The notes below the pieces were generated by a model. That model searched no databases. It was not told where the DNA came from and saw only the letters and a list, made by a program, of their open reading frames with translations. DNA of 64,000 nt from Archivesica marissinica (taxonomy: Eukaryota; Mollusca; Bivalvia; Venerida; Vesicomyidae). The position numbers and the translations under genes are program-made. The stretch spans positions 32,123,792 to 32,187,791 of the forward strand of contig CM026401.1 in the NCBI GenBank assembly GCA_014843695.1, read 5' to 3'. Shown here in pieces: positions 1-15,000 of this stretch. How positions within the stretch are numbered: position 1 is the stretch's first letter; each line of letters opens with the position of its first letter.

Positions 1-3000
1 TTATGTATCAGTGAACATTCTCTGATAAGTTACCATACAGCATGTACCTCATGTATCAATGAGCATTTTCTGAGCACGTTGCCATACAGCATGTACCTCA
101 TGTATCAGTGAGCATTCTCTGATCACGTAACCATATAGCATGTACCTCATATATCAGTGAGCATTCTCTGATCACGTTACCATACAGCATGTACCTCATG
201 TATCAGTGAGCATTCTCTGATCACGTTACCATACAGCATGTACCTCATGTATCAGTTAGCATTCTCTGATCACGTTACCATACAGCATGCACCTCGTGTA
301 TCAGTGAGCATTCTCTGATCACGTTACCATACAGCATGTACCTCGTGTATCAGTGAGCATTCTCTGATCACGTTACCATACAGCATGTACCTCGTGTATC
401 AGTGAGCATTCTCTGATCACGTTACCATACAGCATGTACCTCATGTATCAGTGAGCATTCTCTGATCACGTTACCATACAGCATGTACCTCATGTGTCAG
501 TGAGCATTCTCTGATCACGTTACCATACAGCATGTACCTCATGTATCAGTGAGCATTCTCACGTTACCATACAGCATGTAACTCATGTATCAGTGAGCAT
601 TCTCTGATCACGTTACCATACAGCATGTACCTCATGTATCAGTGAGCATTCTCTGATCACGTTACCATACAGCATGTACCTCATGTATCAGTGGGCATTC
701 TCTGATCACGTTACCATACAGCATGTACCTCATGTATCAGTGAGCATTCTCTGATCACGTTACCATACAGCATATACCTCATGTATCAGTGAGCATTCTC
801 TGATCACGTTACCATACAGCATGTACCTCGTGTATCAGTGAGCATTCTCACGTTACCATACAGCATGTACCTCATGTATCAGTGAGCATTCTCTGAGCAC
901 GTTACCATACAGCATGTACCTCATGTATCAGTGAGCATTCTCACGTTGCCATACAGCATGTACCTCATGTATCAGTGAGCATTCTCTGAGCACGTTGCCA
1001 TACAGCATGTACATCATGTATCAGTGAGCATTCTCTGATCACTTTACCATACAGCATGTACCTCATGTATCAGTGAGCATTCTCACGTTGCCATACAGCA
1101 TATACCTCATGTATCAGTGAGCATTCTCTGAGCACGTTGCCATACAGCATGTACCTCATGTATCAGTGAGCATTCTCACGTTGCAATACAACATGTACCT
1201 CATGTATCAGTGAGCATTCTCTGATCACGTTACCATACAGCATGTACCTCGTGTATCACTGAGCATTCTCACGTTGCCATACAGCATGTACCTCGTGTAT
1301 CAGTGAACATTCTCACGTTACCATACAGCATGTACCTCATGTATCAGTGAACATTCTCTGATAGGTTACCATACAGCATGTACCTCATGTATCAGTGAGC
1401 ATTCTCACGTTGCCATACAACATGTAACTCATGTATCAGTGAGCATTCTCACGTTGCCATACAGCATGTACCTCGTGTATCAGTGAGCATTCTCACGTTG
1501 CCATACAGCATGTACCTCATGTATCAATGAGCATTCTCACGTTGCCATACAGCATGTACCTCATGTATCAGTGACCATTCTCACGTTGCCATATATCATG
1601 TTCCTCGTGTATCAGTGAGCATTCTCATGTTGCCATACAGCATGTACCTCATGTATCAATGAGCATTCTCACGTTGCCATACAGCATGTTCCTCGTGTAT
1701 CAGTGAGCATTCTCAAGTTACCATACAGCATGTACCTCGTGTGTCAGTGAGCATTCTCTGATCACGTTACCATACAGCATGCACATCGTGTATCAGTGAG
1801 CATTATCACGTTACCATACAGCATGTACCTCGTGTATCAGTGAGCATTCTCAAGTTACCATACAGCATGTACCTCGTGTATCAGTGAGCATTTTCAAGTT
1901 ACCATACACCATGTACCTCGTGTATCAGTGAGCATTCTCAAGTTACCATACAGCATGTACCTCATGTATCATTGAGCATTCTCTGATCACGTTACCATAC
2001 AGCATGCACCTCGTGTATCAGTGAGCATTCTCACATTACCATACAGCATGTACCTCGTGTATCAGTGAGCATTCTCTGATCACGTTGCCATACAGCATGT
2101 ACCTCGTGTATCAGTGAGCATTCTCACATTACCATACAGCATGTACCTTGTGTATCACTGAGCATTCTCTGATCACGCTACCATACAGCATGTACCTCGT
2201 GTATCAGTGAGCATTCTCACATTACCATACAGCATGTACCTCATGTATCAGTGAGCATTCTCTGATCACGTTAGCATGTACCTCATGTATCAGTGAGCAT
2301 TCTCTGATCACGTTACCATACAGCATGTACCTCATGTATCAGTGAGCATTCTCTGATCACGTTACCATACAGCATGTACCTCATGTATCAGTGAGCATTC
2401 TCACGTTGCCATACAGCATGTACCTCATGTATCAGTGAGCATTCTCTGATCACAGTTACCATACAGCATGTACCTCGTGTATCACTGAGCATTCTCACGT
2501 TGCCATCACAGCATGTACCTCGTGTATCAGTGAGCATTCTCTGATCACGTTACCATACAGCATGTACCTCATGTATCAGTGAGCATTCTCATGTTGCCAT
2601 ACAGCATGTACCTCATGTATCAGTGAGCATTCTCTGATCACGTTACCATACAGCATTTACCTCGTGTATCACTGAGCATTCTCACGTTGCCATACAGCAT
2701 GTACCTCGTGTATCAGTGACCATTCTCACGTTACCATACAGCATGTACCTCATGTATCAGTGAACATTCTCTGATAAGTTACCATACAGCATGTACCTCA
2801 TGTATCAATGAGCATTCTCTGAGCACGTTGTAATACAGCATGTACCTCATGTATCAGTGAGCATTCTCTGATCACGTTACCATATAGCATGTACCTCATG
2901 TATCAGTGAGCATTCTCTGATCACGTTACCATACAGCATGTACCTCATGTATCAGTGAGCATTCTCTGATCACGTTACCATACAGCATGTACCTCATGTA

Positions 3001-6000
3001 TCAGTGAGCATTCTCTGATCACGTTACCATACAGCATGTACCTCATGTATCAGTGAGCATTCTCTGATCACGTTACCATACAGCATGCACCTCGTGTATC
3101 AGTGAGCATTCTCTGATCACGTTACCATACAGCATGTACCTCATGTATCAGTGAGCATTCTCTGATCACGTTACCATACAGCATGTACCTCGTGTATCAG
3201 TGAGCATTCTCTGATCACGTTACCATACAGCATGTACCTCATGTATCAGTGAGCATTCTCTGAACACGTTACCATACAGCATGTACCTCATGTGTCAGTG
3301 AGCATACTCTGATCATGTTACCATACAGCATGTACCTCATGTATCAGTGAGCACTCTCACGTTACCATACAGCATGTAACTCATGTATCAGTGAGCATTC
3401 TCTGATCACGTTACCATACAGCATGTACCTCATGTTTCAGTGAGCATTATCTTATCACATTACCATACAGCATGTACCTCATGTATCAGTGAGCATTCTC
3501 TGATCACGTTACCATACAGCATGTACCTCATGTATCAGTGAGCATTCTCTGATCACGTTACCATACAGCATGTACCTCATTTATCAGTGAGCATTCTCTG
3601 ATCACGTTACCATACAGCATATACCTCATGTATCAGTGAGCATTCTCTGATCACGTTACCATACAGCATGTACCTCATGTATCAGTGAGCATTCTCTGAG
3701 CACGTTGCCATACATCATGTACATCATGTATCAGTGAGCATTCACACGTTGCCATACAGCATGTACCTCATGTATCAGTGAGCATTCTCTGATCACGTTA
3801 CCATACAGCATGTACCTCGTGTATCACTGAGCATTCTCACGTTGCCATACAGCATGTACCTCGTGTATCAGTGAACATTCTCACGTTACCATACAGCATG
3901 TACCTCATGTATCAGTGAACATTCTCTGATCAAGATACCATACAGCACCTACCTCATGTATCAGTGAGCATTCTCACGTTGCCATACAGCATGTACCTCA
4001 TGTATCAATGAGCATTCTCTGAGCACGTTACCATACAGCATGTACCTCATGTATCAGTGAGCATTCTCACGTTGCCATACAGCATGTACCTCATGTATCA
4101 TTGACCATTCTCACGTTGCCATACAGCATGTACCTCGTGTATCAGTGAGCATTCTCACGTTGCCATACAGCATGTACCTCATGTATCAATGAGCATTCTC
4201 ACGTTGCCATACAGCATGTACCTCATGTATCAGTGAGCATTCTCACGTTGCCATACAGCATGTACCTCGTGTATCAGTGAGCATTCTCACGTTGCCATAC
4301 AGCATGTACGTCATGTATCAGTGACCATTCTCAAATTACCATACAGCATGTTCCTCCTGTATCAGTGAGCATTCTCAAGTTACCATACAGCATGTACCTC
4401 GTGTATCAATGAGCATTCTCAAGTTACCATACAGCATGTACCTCGTGTATCAGTGAGCATTCTCTGATCATATTACCATACAGCATGCACATCGTGTATC
4501 AGTGAGCATTATCAAGTTACCATACAGCATGTACCTCGTGTATCAGTGAGCATTCTCTGATCACGTTACCATACAGCATGTACCTCATGTATCAGTGAGC
4601 ATTCTCTGATCACGTTACCATACAGCATGTACCTCATGTATCAGTGAGCATTCTCACGTTACCATACAGCATGTACCTCATTTATCAGTGAGCATTCTCA
4701 CGTTACCATACAGCATGTACATCATGTATCAGTGAGCATTCTCTGATCACGTTACCATACAGCATGTACCTCGTGTATCAGTGAGCATTCTCACGTTACC
4801 ATACAGCATGTACCTCATGTATCAGTGAGCATTCTCACGTTACCATACCACATGTACCTTGTGTATCGGTGAGCATTCTCTGATCACGTTGCCATACAGC
4901 ATGTACCTCATGTATCAGTGAGCATTCTCTGATCACGTTGCCATACAGCATGTACCTCGTGTATCAGTGAGCATTCTCACGTTACCATACAGCATGTACC
5001 TCATGTATCAGTGAGCATTCTCACGTTACCATACAGCATGTACCTCATGTATCAGTGAGCATTCTCACGTTACCATACAGCATGTACCTCATGTATCAGT
5101 GAGCATTCTCACGTTACCATACAGCATGTACCTCATGTATCAGTGAGCATTCTCTGATCACGTTACCATACAGCATGTACCTCATGTATCAGTGAGCATT
5201 CTCTGATCACCTTACCATACAGCATGTACCTCATGTATCAGTGAGCATTCTCTGATCACGTTACCATACAGCATGTACCTCATGTATCATTGAGCATTCT
5301 CACGTTACCATACAGCATGTACCTCATGTATCATTGAGCATTCTCACGTTACCATACTGCATGTACCTCATGTATCAGTGAGCATTCTCACGTTGCCATA
5401 CAGCATGTACCTCATGTATCAGTGAGCATTCTCTGATCACGTTACCATACAGCATGTACCTCATGTATCAGTGAGCATTCTCACGTTGCCATACAGCATG
5501 TACCTCATGTATCAGTGAGCATTCTCTGATCACAGTTACCATACAGCATGTACCTCGTGTATCACTGAGCATTCTCACGTTGCCATCACAGCATGTACCT
5601 CGTGTATCAGTGAGCATTCTCTGATCACGTTACCATACAGCATGTACCTCATGTATCAGTGAGCATTCTCACGTTGCCATACAGCATGTACCTCATGTAT
5701 CAGTGAGCATTCTCTGATCACGTTACCATACAGCATTTACCTCGTGTATCACTGAGCATTCTCACGTTGCCATACAGCATGTACCTCGTGTATCAGTGAC
5801 CATTCTCACGTTACCATACAGCATGTACCTCATGTATCAGTGAACATTCTCTGATAAGTTACCATACAGCATGTACCTCATGTATCAATGAGCATTCTCT
5901 GAGCACGTTGTAATACAGCATGTACCTCATGTATCAGTGAGCATTCTCTGATCACGTTACCATATAGCATGTACGTCATGTATCAGTGAGCATTCTCTGA

Positions 6001-9000
6001 TCACGTTACCATACAGCATGTACCTCATGTATCAGTGAGCATTCTCTGATCACGTTACCATACAGCATGTACCTCATGTATCAGTGAGCATTCTCTGATC
6101 ACGTTACCATACAGCATGTACCTCATGTATCAGTGAGCATTCTCTGATCACGTTACCATACAGCATGCACCTCGTGTATCAGTGAGCATTCTCTGATCAC
6201 GTTACCATACAGCATGTACCTCATGTATCAGTGAGCATTCTCTGATCACCTTACCATACAGCATGTACCTCATGTATCAGTGAGCATTCTCTGATCACGT
6301 TACCATACAGCATGTACCTCATGTATCATTGAGCATTCTCACGTTACCATACAGCATGTACCTCATGTATCATTGAGCATTCTCACGTTACCATACTGCA
6401 TGTACCTCATGTATCAGTGAGCATTCTCACGTTGCCATACAGCATGTACCTCATGTATCAGTGAGCATTCTCTGAGCACGTTACCATACAGCATGTACCT
6501 CATGTATCAGTGAGCATTCTCACGTTGCCATACAGCATGTACCTCATGTATCAGTGAGCATTCTCTGATCACAGTTACCATACAGCATGTACCTCGTGTA
6601 TCACTGAGCATTCTCACGTTGCCATCACAGCATGTACCTCGTGTATCAGTGAGCATTCTCTGATCACGTTACCATACAGCATGTACCTCATGTATCAGTG
6701 AGCATTCTCACGTTGCCATACAGCATGTACCTCATGTATCAGTGAGCATTCTCTGATCACGTTACCATACAGCATTTACCTCGTGTATCACTGAGCATTC
6801 TCACGTTGCCATACAGCATGTACCTCGTGTATCAGTGACCATTCTCACGTTACCATACAGCATGTACCTCATGTATCAGTGAACATTCTCTGATAAGTTA
6901 CCATACAGCATGTACCTCATGTATCAATGAGCATTCTCTGAGCACGTTGTAATACAGCATGTACCTCATGTATCAGTGAGCATTCTCTGATCACGTTACC
7001 ATAAGCATGTACCTCATGTATCAGTGAGCATTCTCTGATCACGTTACCATACAGCATGTACCTCATGTATCAGTGAGCATTCTCTGATCACGTTACCATA
7101 CAGCATGTACCTCATGTATCAGTGAGCATTCTCTGATCACGTTACCATACAGCATGTACCTCATGTATCAGTGAGCATTCTCTGATCACGTTACCATACA
7201 GCATGTACCTCATGTATCAGTGAGCATTCTCTGATCACGTTACCATACAGCATGTACCTCATGTATCAGTGAGCATTCTCTGATCACGTTACCATACAGC
7301 ATGTACTCATGTATCAGTGAGCATTCTCACGTACCATACAGCATGTACCTCATGTATCAGTGAGCATTCTCTGAACACGTTACCATACAGCATGTACCTC
7401 ATGTATCAGTGAGCATTCTCTGATCACGTTACCATACAGCATGTACCTCATGTATCAGTGAGCATTCTCTGATCACGTTACCATACAGCATGTACCTCAT
7501 GTATCATTGAGCATTCTCACGTTACCATACAGCATGTTCCTCATGTATCAGTGAGCTTTCTCACGTGACCATACAGCATGTACCTCATGTATCAGTGAGC
7601 ATTCTCTGATCACGTTACCATACAGCATGTACCTCGTGTATCAGTGAGCATTCTCTGATCACGTTACCATACAGCATGTACCTCATGTATCAGTGAGCAT
7701 TCTCACGTTACCATACAGCATGTACCTCGTGTATCAGTGAGCATTCTCTGATCACGTTACCATACAGCATGTACCTCATGTATCAGTGAGCATTCTCTGA
7801 TCACGTTACCATACAGCATGTACCTCGTGTATCAGTGAGCATTCTCTGATCACGTTACCATACAGCATGTACCTCATGTATCAGTGAGCATTCTCTGATC
7901 ACGTTACCATACAGCATGTACCTCATGTATCAGTGAGCATTCTCTGATCACGTTACCATACAGCATGTACCTCATGTATCAGTGAGCATTCTCACGTTAC
8001 CATACAGCATGTACCTCATGTATCAGTGAGCATTCTCTGATCACTTTACCATACAGCATGTACTCATGTATCAGTGAGCATTCTCACGTTACCATCAGCA
8101 TGTACCTCATGTATCAGTGAGCATTCTCACGTTACCATACAGCATGTACCTCATGTATCATGAGCATTCTCAGTTACCATACAGCATGTACCTCATGTAT
8201 CATTGAGCATTCTCACGTTACCATACTGCATGTACCTCATGTATCAGTGAGCATTCTCACGTTGCCATACAGCATGTACCTCATGTATCAGTGAGCATTC
8301 TCTGATCACGTTACCATACAGCATGTACCTCATGTATCAGTGAGCATTCTCACGTTGCCATACAGCATGTACCTCATGTATCAGTGAGCATTCTCTGATC
8401 ACGTTACCATACAGCATGTACCTCGTGTATCACTGAGCATTCTCACGTTGCCATACAGCATGTACCTCGTGTATCAGTGAGCATTCTCTGATCACGTTAC
8501 CATACAGCATGTACCTCATGTATCAGTGAGCATTCTCACGTTGCCATACAGCATGTACCTCATGTATCAGTGAGCATTCTCTGATCACGTTACCATACAG
8601 CATGTACCTCGTGTATCAGTGAGCATTCTCACGTTGCCATACAGCATGTACCTCGTGTATCAGTGAGCATTCTCACGTTACCATACAGCATGTACCTCAT
8701 GTATCAGTGAACATTCTCTGATAAGTTACCATACAGCATGTACCTCATGTATCATGAGCATTCTCTGAGCACGTTGTAATACAGCATGTACCTCATGTAT
8801 CAGTGAGCATTCTCTGATCACGTTACCATATAGCATGTACCTCATGTATCAGTGAGCATTCTCTGATCACGTTACCATACAGCATGTACCTCATGTATCA
8901 GTGAGCATTCTCTGATCACGTTACCATACAGCATGTACCTCATGTATCAGTGAGCATTCTCTGATCACGTTACCATACAGCATGTACCTCATGTATCAGT

Positions 9001-12000
9001 GAGCATTCTCTGATCACGTTACCATACAGCATGTACCTCGTGTATCAGTGAGCATTCTCTGATCACGTTACCATACAGCATGTACCTCATGTATCAGTGA
9101 GCATTCTCTGATCACCTTACCATACAGCATGTACCTCATGTATCAGTGAGCATTCTCTGATCACGTTACCATACAGCATGTACCTCATGTATCATTGAGC
9201 ATTCTCACGTTACCATACAGCATGTACCTCATGTATCATTGAGCATTCTCACGTTACCATACTGCATGTACCTCATGTATCAGTGAGCATTCTCACGTTG
9301 CCATACAGCATGTACCTCATGTATCAGTGAGCATTCTCTGAGCACGTTACCATACAGCATGTACCTCATGTATCAGTGAGCATTCTCACGTTGCCATACA
9401 GCATGTACCTCATGTATCAGTGAGCATTCTCTGATCACAGTTACCATACAGCATGTACCTCGTGTATCACTGAGCATTCTCACGTTGCCATCACAGCATG
9501 TACCTCGTGTATCAGTGAGCATTCTCTGATCACGTTACCATACAGCATGTACCTCATGTATCAGTGAGCATTCTCACGTTGCCATACAGCATGTACCTCA
9601 TGTATCAGTGAGCATTCTCTGATCACGTTACCATACAGCATTTACCTCGTGTATCACTGAGCATTCTCACGTTGCCATACAGCATGTACCTCGTGTATCA
9701 GTGACCATTCTCACGTTACCATACAGCATGTACCTCATGTATCAGTGAACATTCTCTGATAAGTTACCATACAGCATGTACCTCATGTATCAATGAGCAT
9801 TCTCTGAGCACGTTGTAATACAGCATGTACCTCATGTATCAGTGAGCATTCTCTGATCACGTTACCATATAGCATGTACCTCATGTATCAGTGAGCATTC
9901 TCTGATCACGTTACCATACAGCATGTACCTCATGTATCAGTGAGCATTCTCTGATCACGTTACCATACAGCATGTACCTCATGTATCAGTGAGCATTCTC
10001 TGATCACGTTACCATACAGCATGTACCTCATGTATCAGTGAGCATTCTCTGATCACGTTACCATACAGCATGTACCTCGTGTATCAGTGAGCATTCTCTG
10101 ATCACGTTACCATACAGCATGTACCTCATGTATCAGTGAGCATTCTCTGATCACGTTACCATACAGCATGTACCTCGTGTATCAGTGAGCATTCTCTGAT
10201 CACGTTACCATACAGCATGTACCTCATGTATCAGTGAGCATTCTCTGAACACGTTACCATACAGCATGTACCTCATGTGTCAGTGAGCATACTCTGATCA
10301 TGTTACCATACAGCATGTACCTCATGTATCAGTGAGCACTCTCACGTTACCATACAGCATGTAACTCATGTATCAGTGAGCATTCTCTGATCACGTTACC
10401 ATACAGCATGTACCTCATGTTTCTGTGAGCATTCTCTTATCACATTACCATACAGCATGTACCTCATGTATCAGTGAGCATTCTCTGATCACGTTACCAT
10501 ACAGCATGTACCTCATGTATCAGTGAGCATTCTCTGATCACGTTACCATACAGCATGTACCTCATTTATCAGTGAGCATTCTCTGATCACGTTACCATAC
10601 AGCATGTACCTCATGTATCAGTGAGCATTCTCTGATCACGTTACCATACAGCATGTACCTCGTGTATCAGTGAGCATTCTCTGATCACGTTACCATACAG
10701 CATGTACCTCATGTATCAGTGAGCATTCTCTGAACACGTTACCATACAGCATGTACCTCATGTGTCAGTGAGCATACTCTGATCATGTTACCATACAGCA
10801 TGTACCTCATGTATCAGTGAGCACTCTCACGTTACCATACAGCATGTAACTCATGTATCAGTGAGCATTCTCTGATCACGTTACCATACAGCATGTACCT
10901 CATGTTTCAGTGAGCATTCTCTTATCACATTACCATACAGCATGTACCTCATGTATCAGTGAGCATTCACTGATCACGTTACCATACAGCATGTACCTCA
11001 TGTATCAGTGAGCATTCTCTGATCACGTTACCATACAGCATGTACCTCATTTATCAGTGAGCATTCTCTGATCACGTTACCATACAGCATATACCTCATG
11101 TATCAGTGAGCATTCTCTGATCACGTTACCATACAGCATGTACCTCATGTATCAGTGAGCATTCTCTGAGCACGTTGCCATACATCATGTACATCATGTA
11201 TCAGTGAGCATTCACACGTTGCCATACAGCATGTACCTCATGTATCAGTGAGCATTCTCTGATCACGTTACCATACAGCATGTACCTCGTGTATCACTGA
11301 GCATTCTCACGTTGCCATACAGCATGTACCTCGTGTATCAGTGAACATTCTCACGTTACCATACAGCATGTACCTCATGTATCAGTGAACATTCTCTGAT
11401 CAAGATACCATACAGCACCTACCACATGTATCAGTGAGCATTCTCACGTTGCCATACAGCATGTACCTCATGTATCAATGAGCATTCTCTGAGCACGTTA
11501 CCATACAGCATGTACCTCATGTATCAGTGAGCATTCTCACGTTGCCATACAGCATGTACCTCATGTATCATTGACCATTCTCACGTTGCCATACAGCATG
11601 TACCTCGTGTATCAGTGAGCATTCTCACGTTGCCATACAGCATGTACCTCATGTATCAGTGAGCATTCCTGATCACGTTACCATACAGCATGTACCTCGT
11701 GTATCAGTGAGCATTATCACGTTACCATACAGCATGTACCTCGTGTATCAGTGAGCATTCTCTGATCACGTTACCATACAGCATGTACCTCATGTATCAG
11801 TGAGCATTCTCACGTTACCATACAGCATGTACCTCATGTATCAGTGAGCATTCTCACGTTACCATACAGCATGTACCTCATGTATCAGTGAGCATTCTCT
11901 GATCACGTTACCATACAGCATGTACCTCGTGTATCAGTGAGCATTCTCACGTTACCATACAGCATGTACCTCATGTATCAGTGAGCATTCTCACGTTACC

Positions 12001-15000
12001 ATACAGCATGTACCTCGTGTATCGGTGAGCATTCTCTGATCACGTTGCCATACAGCATGTACCTCATGTATCAGTGAGCATTCTCTGATCACGTTACCAT
12101 ACAGCATGTACCTCATGTATCAGTGAGCATTCTCACGTTACCATACAGCATGTACCTCATGTATCAGTGAGCATTCTCTGTACGTTACCATACAGCATGT
12201 ACCTCGTGTATCAGTGAGCATTCTCACGTTACCATACAGCATGTACCTCATGTATCAGTGAGCATTCTCACGTTACCATACCACATGTACCTTGTGTATC
12301 GGTGAGCATTCTCTGATCACGTTGCCATACAGCATGTACCTCATGTATCAGTGAGCATTCTCTGATCACGTTGCCATACAGCATGTACCTCGTGTATCAG
12401 TGAGCATTCTCACGTTACCATACAGCATGTACCTCATGTATCAGTGAGCATTCTCACGTTACCATACAGCATGTACCTCATGTATCAGTGAGCATTCTCT
12501 GATCACGTTACCATACAGCATGTACCTCATGTATCAGTGAGCATTCTCTGATCACGTTACCATACAGCATGTACCTCATGTATCAGTGAGCATTCTCTGA
12601 TCACCTTACCATACAGCATGTACCTCATGTATCAGTGAGCATTCTCTGATCACGTTACCATACAGCATGTACCTCATGTATCATTGAGCATTCTCACGTT
12701 ACCATACAGCATGTACCTCATGTATCATTGAGCATTCTCACGTTACCATACTGCATGTACCTCATGCATCAGTGAGCATTCTCACGTTACCGTACAGCAT
12801 GTACCTCATGTATCAGTGAGCATTCTCTGATCACGTTACCATACAGCATGCACCTCGTGTACCAGTGAGCATTCTCTGATCACGTTACCATACAGCATGT
12901 ACCTCATGTATCAGTGAGCATTCTCACGTTACCATACAGCATGTACCTCGTGTATCAGTGAGCATTCTCATGTTACCATACAGCATGTACCTCGTGTATC
13001 AGTGAGCATTCTCTGATCACGTTACCATACAACATGCACATCGTGTATCAGTGAGCATTATCAAGTTACCATACAGCATGTACCTCGTGTATCAGTGAGC
13101 ATTCTCTGATCATGTTACCATACAGCATGTATCTCATGTATCAGTGAGCATTCTCTGATCACGTTACCATACAGCATGTACCTCATGTATCAGTGAGCAT
13201 TCTCACGTTACCATACAGCATGTACCTCATGTATCAGTGAGCATTCTCACATTACCATACAGCATGTACCTCATGTATCATTGAGCATTCTCACGTTACC
13301 ATACAGCATGTACCTCATGTATCATTGAGCATTCTCACCTTACCATACAGCATGTACCTCATGTATCATTGAGCATTCTCTGATCACGTTACCATACAGC
13401 ATGTACCTCGTGTATCAGTGAGCATTCTCTGATCACGTTACCATACAGCATGTACCACTTGTATCAGTGAGCATTCTCTGATCACGTTACCATACAACAT
13501 GTACATCATGTATCAGTGAGCATTCTCTGATCACGTTACCATACAGCATGTACCTCATGTATCAGTGAGCATTCTCACGTTACCATACAGCATGTACCTC
13601 ATGTATCAGTGAGCATTCTCTGATCACGTTATCATACACATAGAGTACGTACCTCATGTATCAGTGATCATTCTCTGATCACGTTACCATACAGCATGTA
13701 CCTCATGTATCAGTGAGCATTCTCTGATCACGTTACCATACAGCATGTACCTCATGTATCAGTGAGCATTCTCACGTTACCATACAGCATGTACCTCATG
13801 TATCATTGAGCATTCTCACGTTACCATACAGCATGCACATCATGTATACGTGAGCATTCTCACGTTACCATACAGCATGTACCTCATGTATCAGTGAGCA
13901 TTCTCTGATCACGTTTCCATACAGCATGTACCTCATGTATCAGTGAGCATTCTCTGATCACGTTACCATACAGTATGTACCTCATGTATCAGTGAGCATT
14001 CTCTGATCACGTTACCATACAGCATGTACCTCGTGTATCAGTGAGCATTCTCACGTTACCATACAGCATGTACCTCATGTATCAGTGAGCATTCTCACGT
14101 TACCATACAGCACGTATCTCATGTATCAGTGAGCATTCTCTGATCACGTTACCATACAGCATGTACCTCATGTATCAGTGAGCATTCTCTGATCACGTTA
14201 CCGTACAGCATGTACCTCATGTATCATTGAGCATTCTCACGTTACCATACAGCATGTTCCTCATGTATCAGTGAGCATTCTCACGTGACCATACAGCATG
14301 TACCTCATGTATCAGTGAGCATTCTCTGATCACGTTACCATACAGCATGTACCTCGTGTATCAGTCAGCATTCTCTGATCACGTTACCATACAGCATGTA
14401 CCTCATGTATCAGTGTACATTCTCACGCTACCATACAGCATGTACCTCGTGTATCAGTGAGCATTCTCTGATCACATTACTATACAGCATGTACCTCATG
14501 TATAAGTGAGCATTCTCTTATCACGTTACCATACAGCATGTACCTCGTGTATCAGTGAGCATTCTCTGATCACGTTACCATACAGCATGTACCTCATGTA
14601 TCATTGAGCATTCTCTGATCACGTTACCATACGGCATGTACCTCATGTTTCAGTGAGCATTCTCTGATCACGTTACCATACAGCATGTACCTCATGTATC
14701 AGTGAGCATTCTCTGATCACGTTACCATACAGCATGCACCTCGTGTACCAGTGAGCATTCTCTGATCACGTTACCATACAGCATGTACCTCATGTATCAG
14801 TGAGCATTCTCACGTTACCATACAGCATGTACCTCGTGTATCAGTGAGCATTCTCATGTTACCATACAGCATGTACCTCGTGTATCAGTGAGCATTCTCT
14901 GATACGTTACCATACACATGACTCTGTATCAGTGAGCATTTCAAGTTACCATACAGCATGTACCTCATGTATCATTGAGCATTCTCACGTTACCATACAG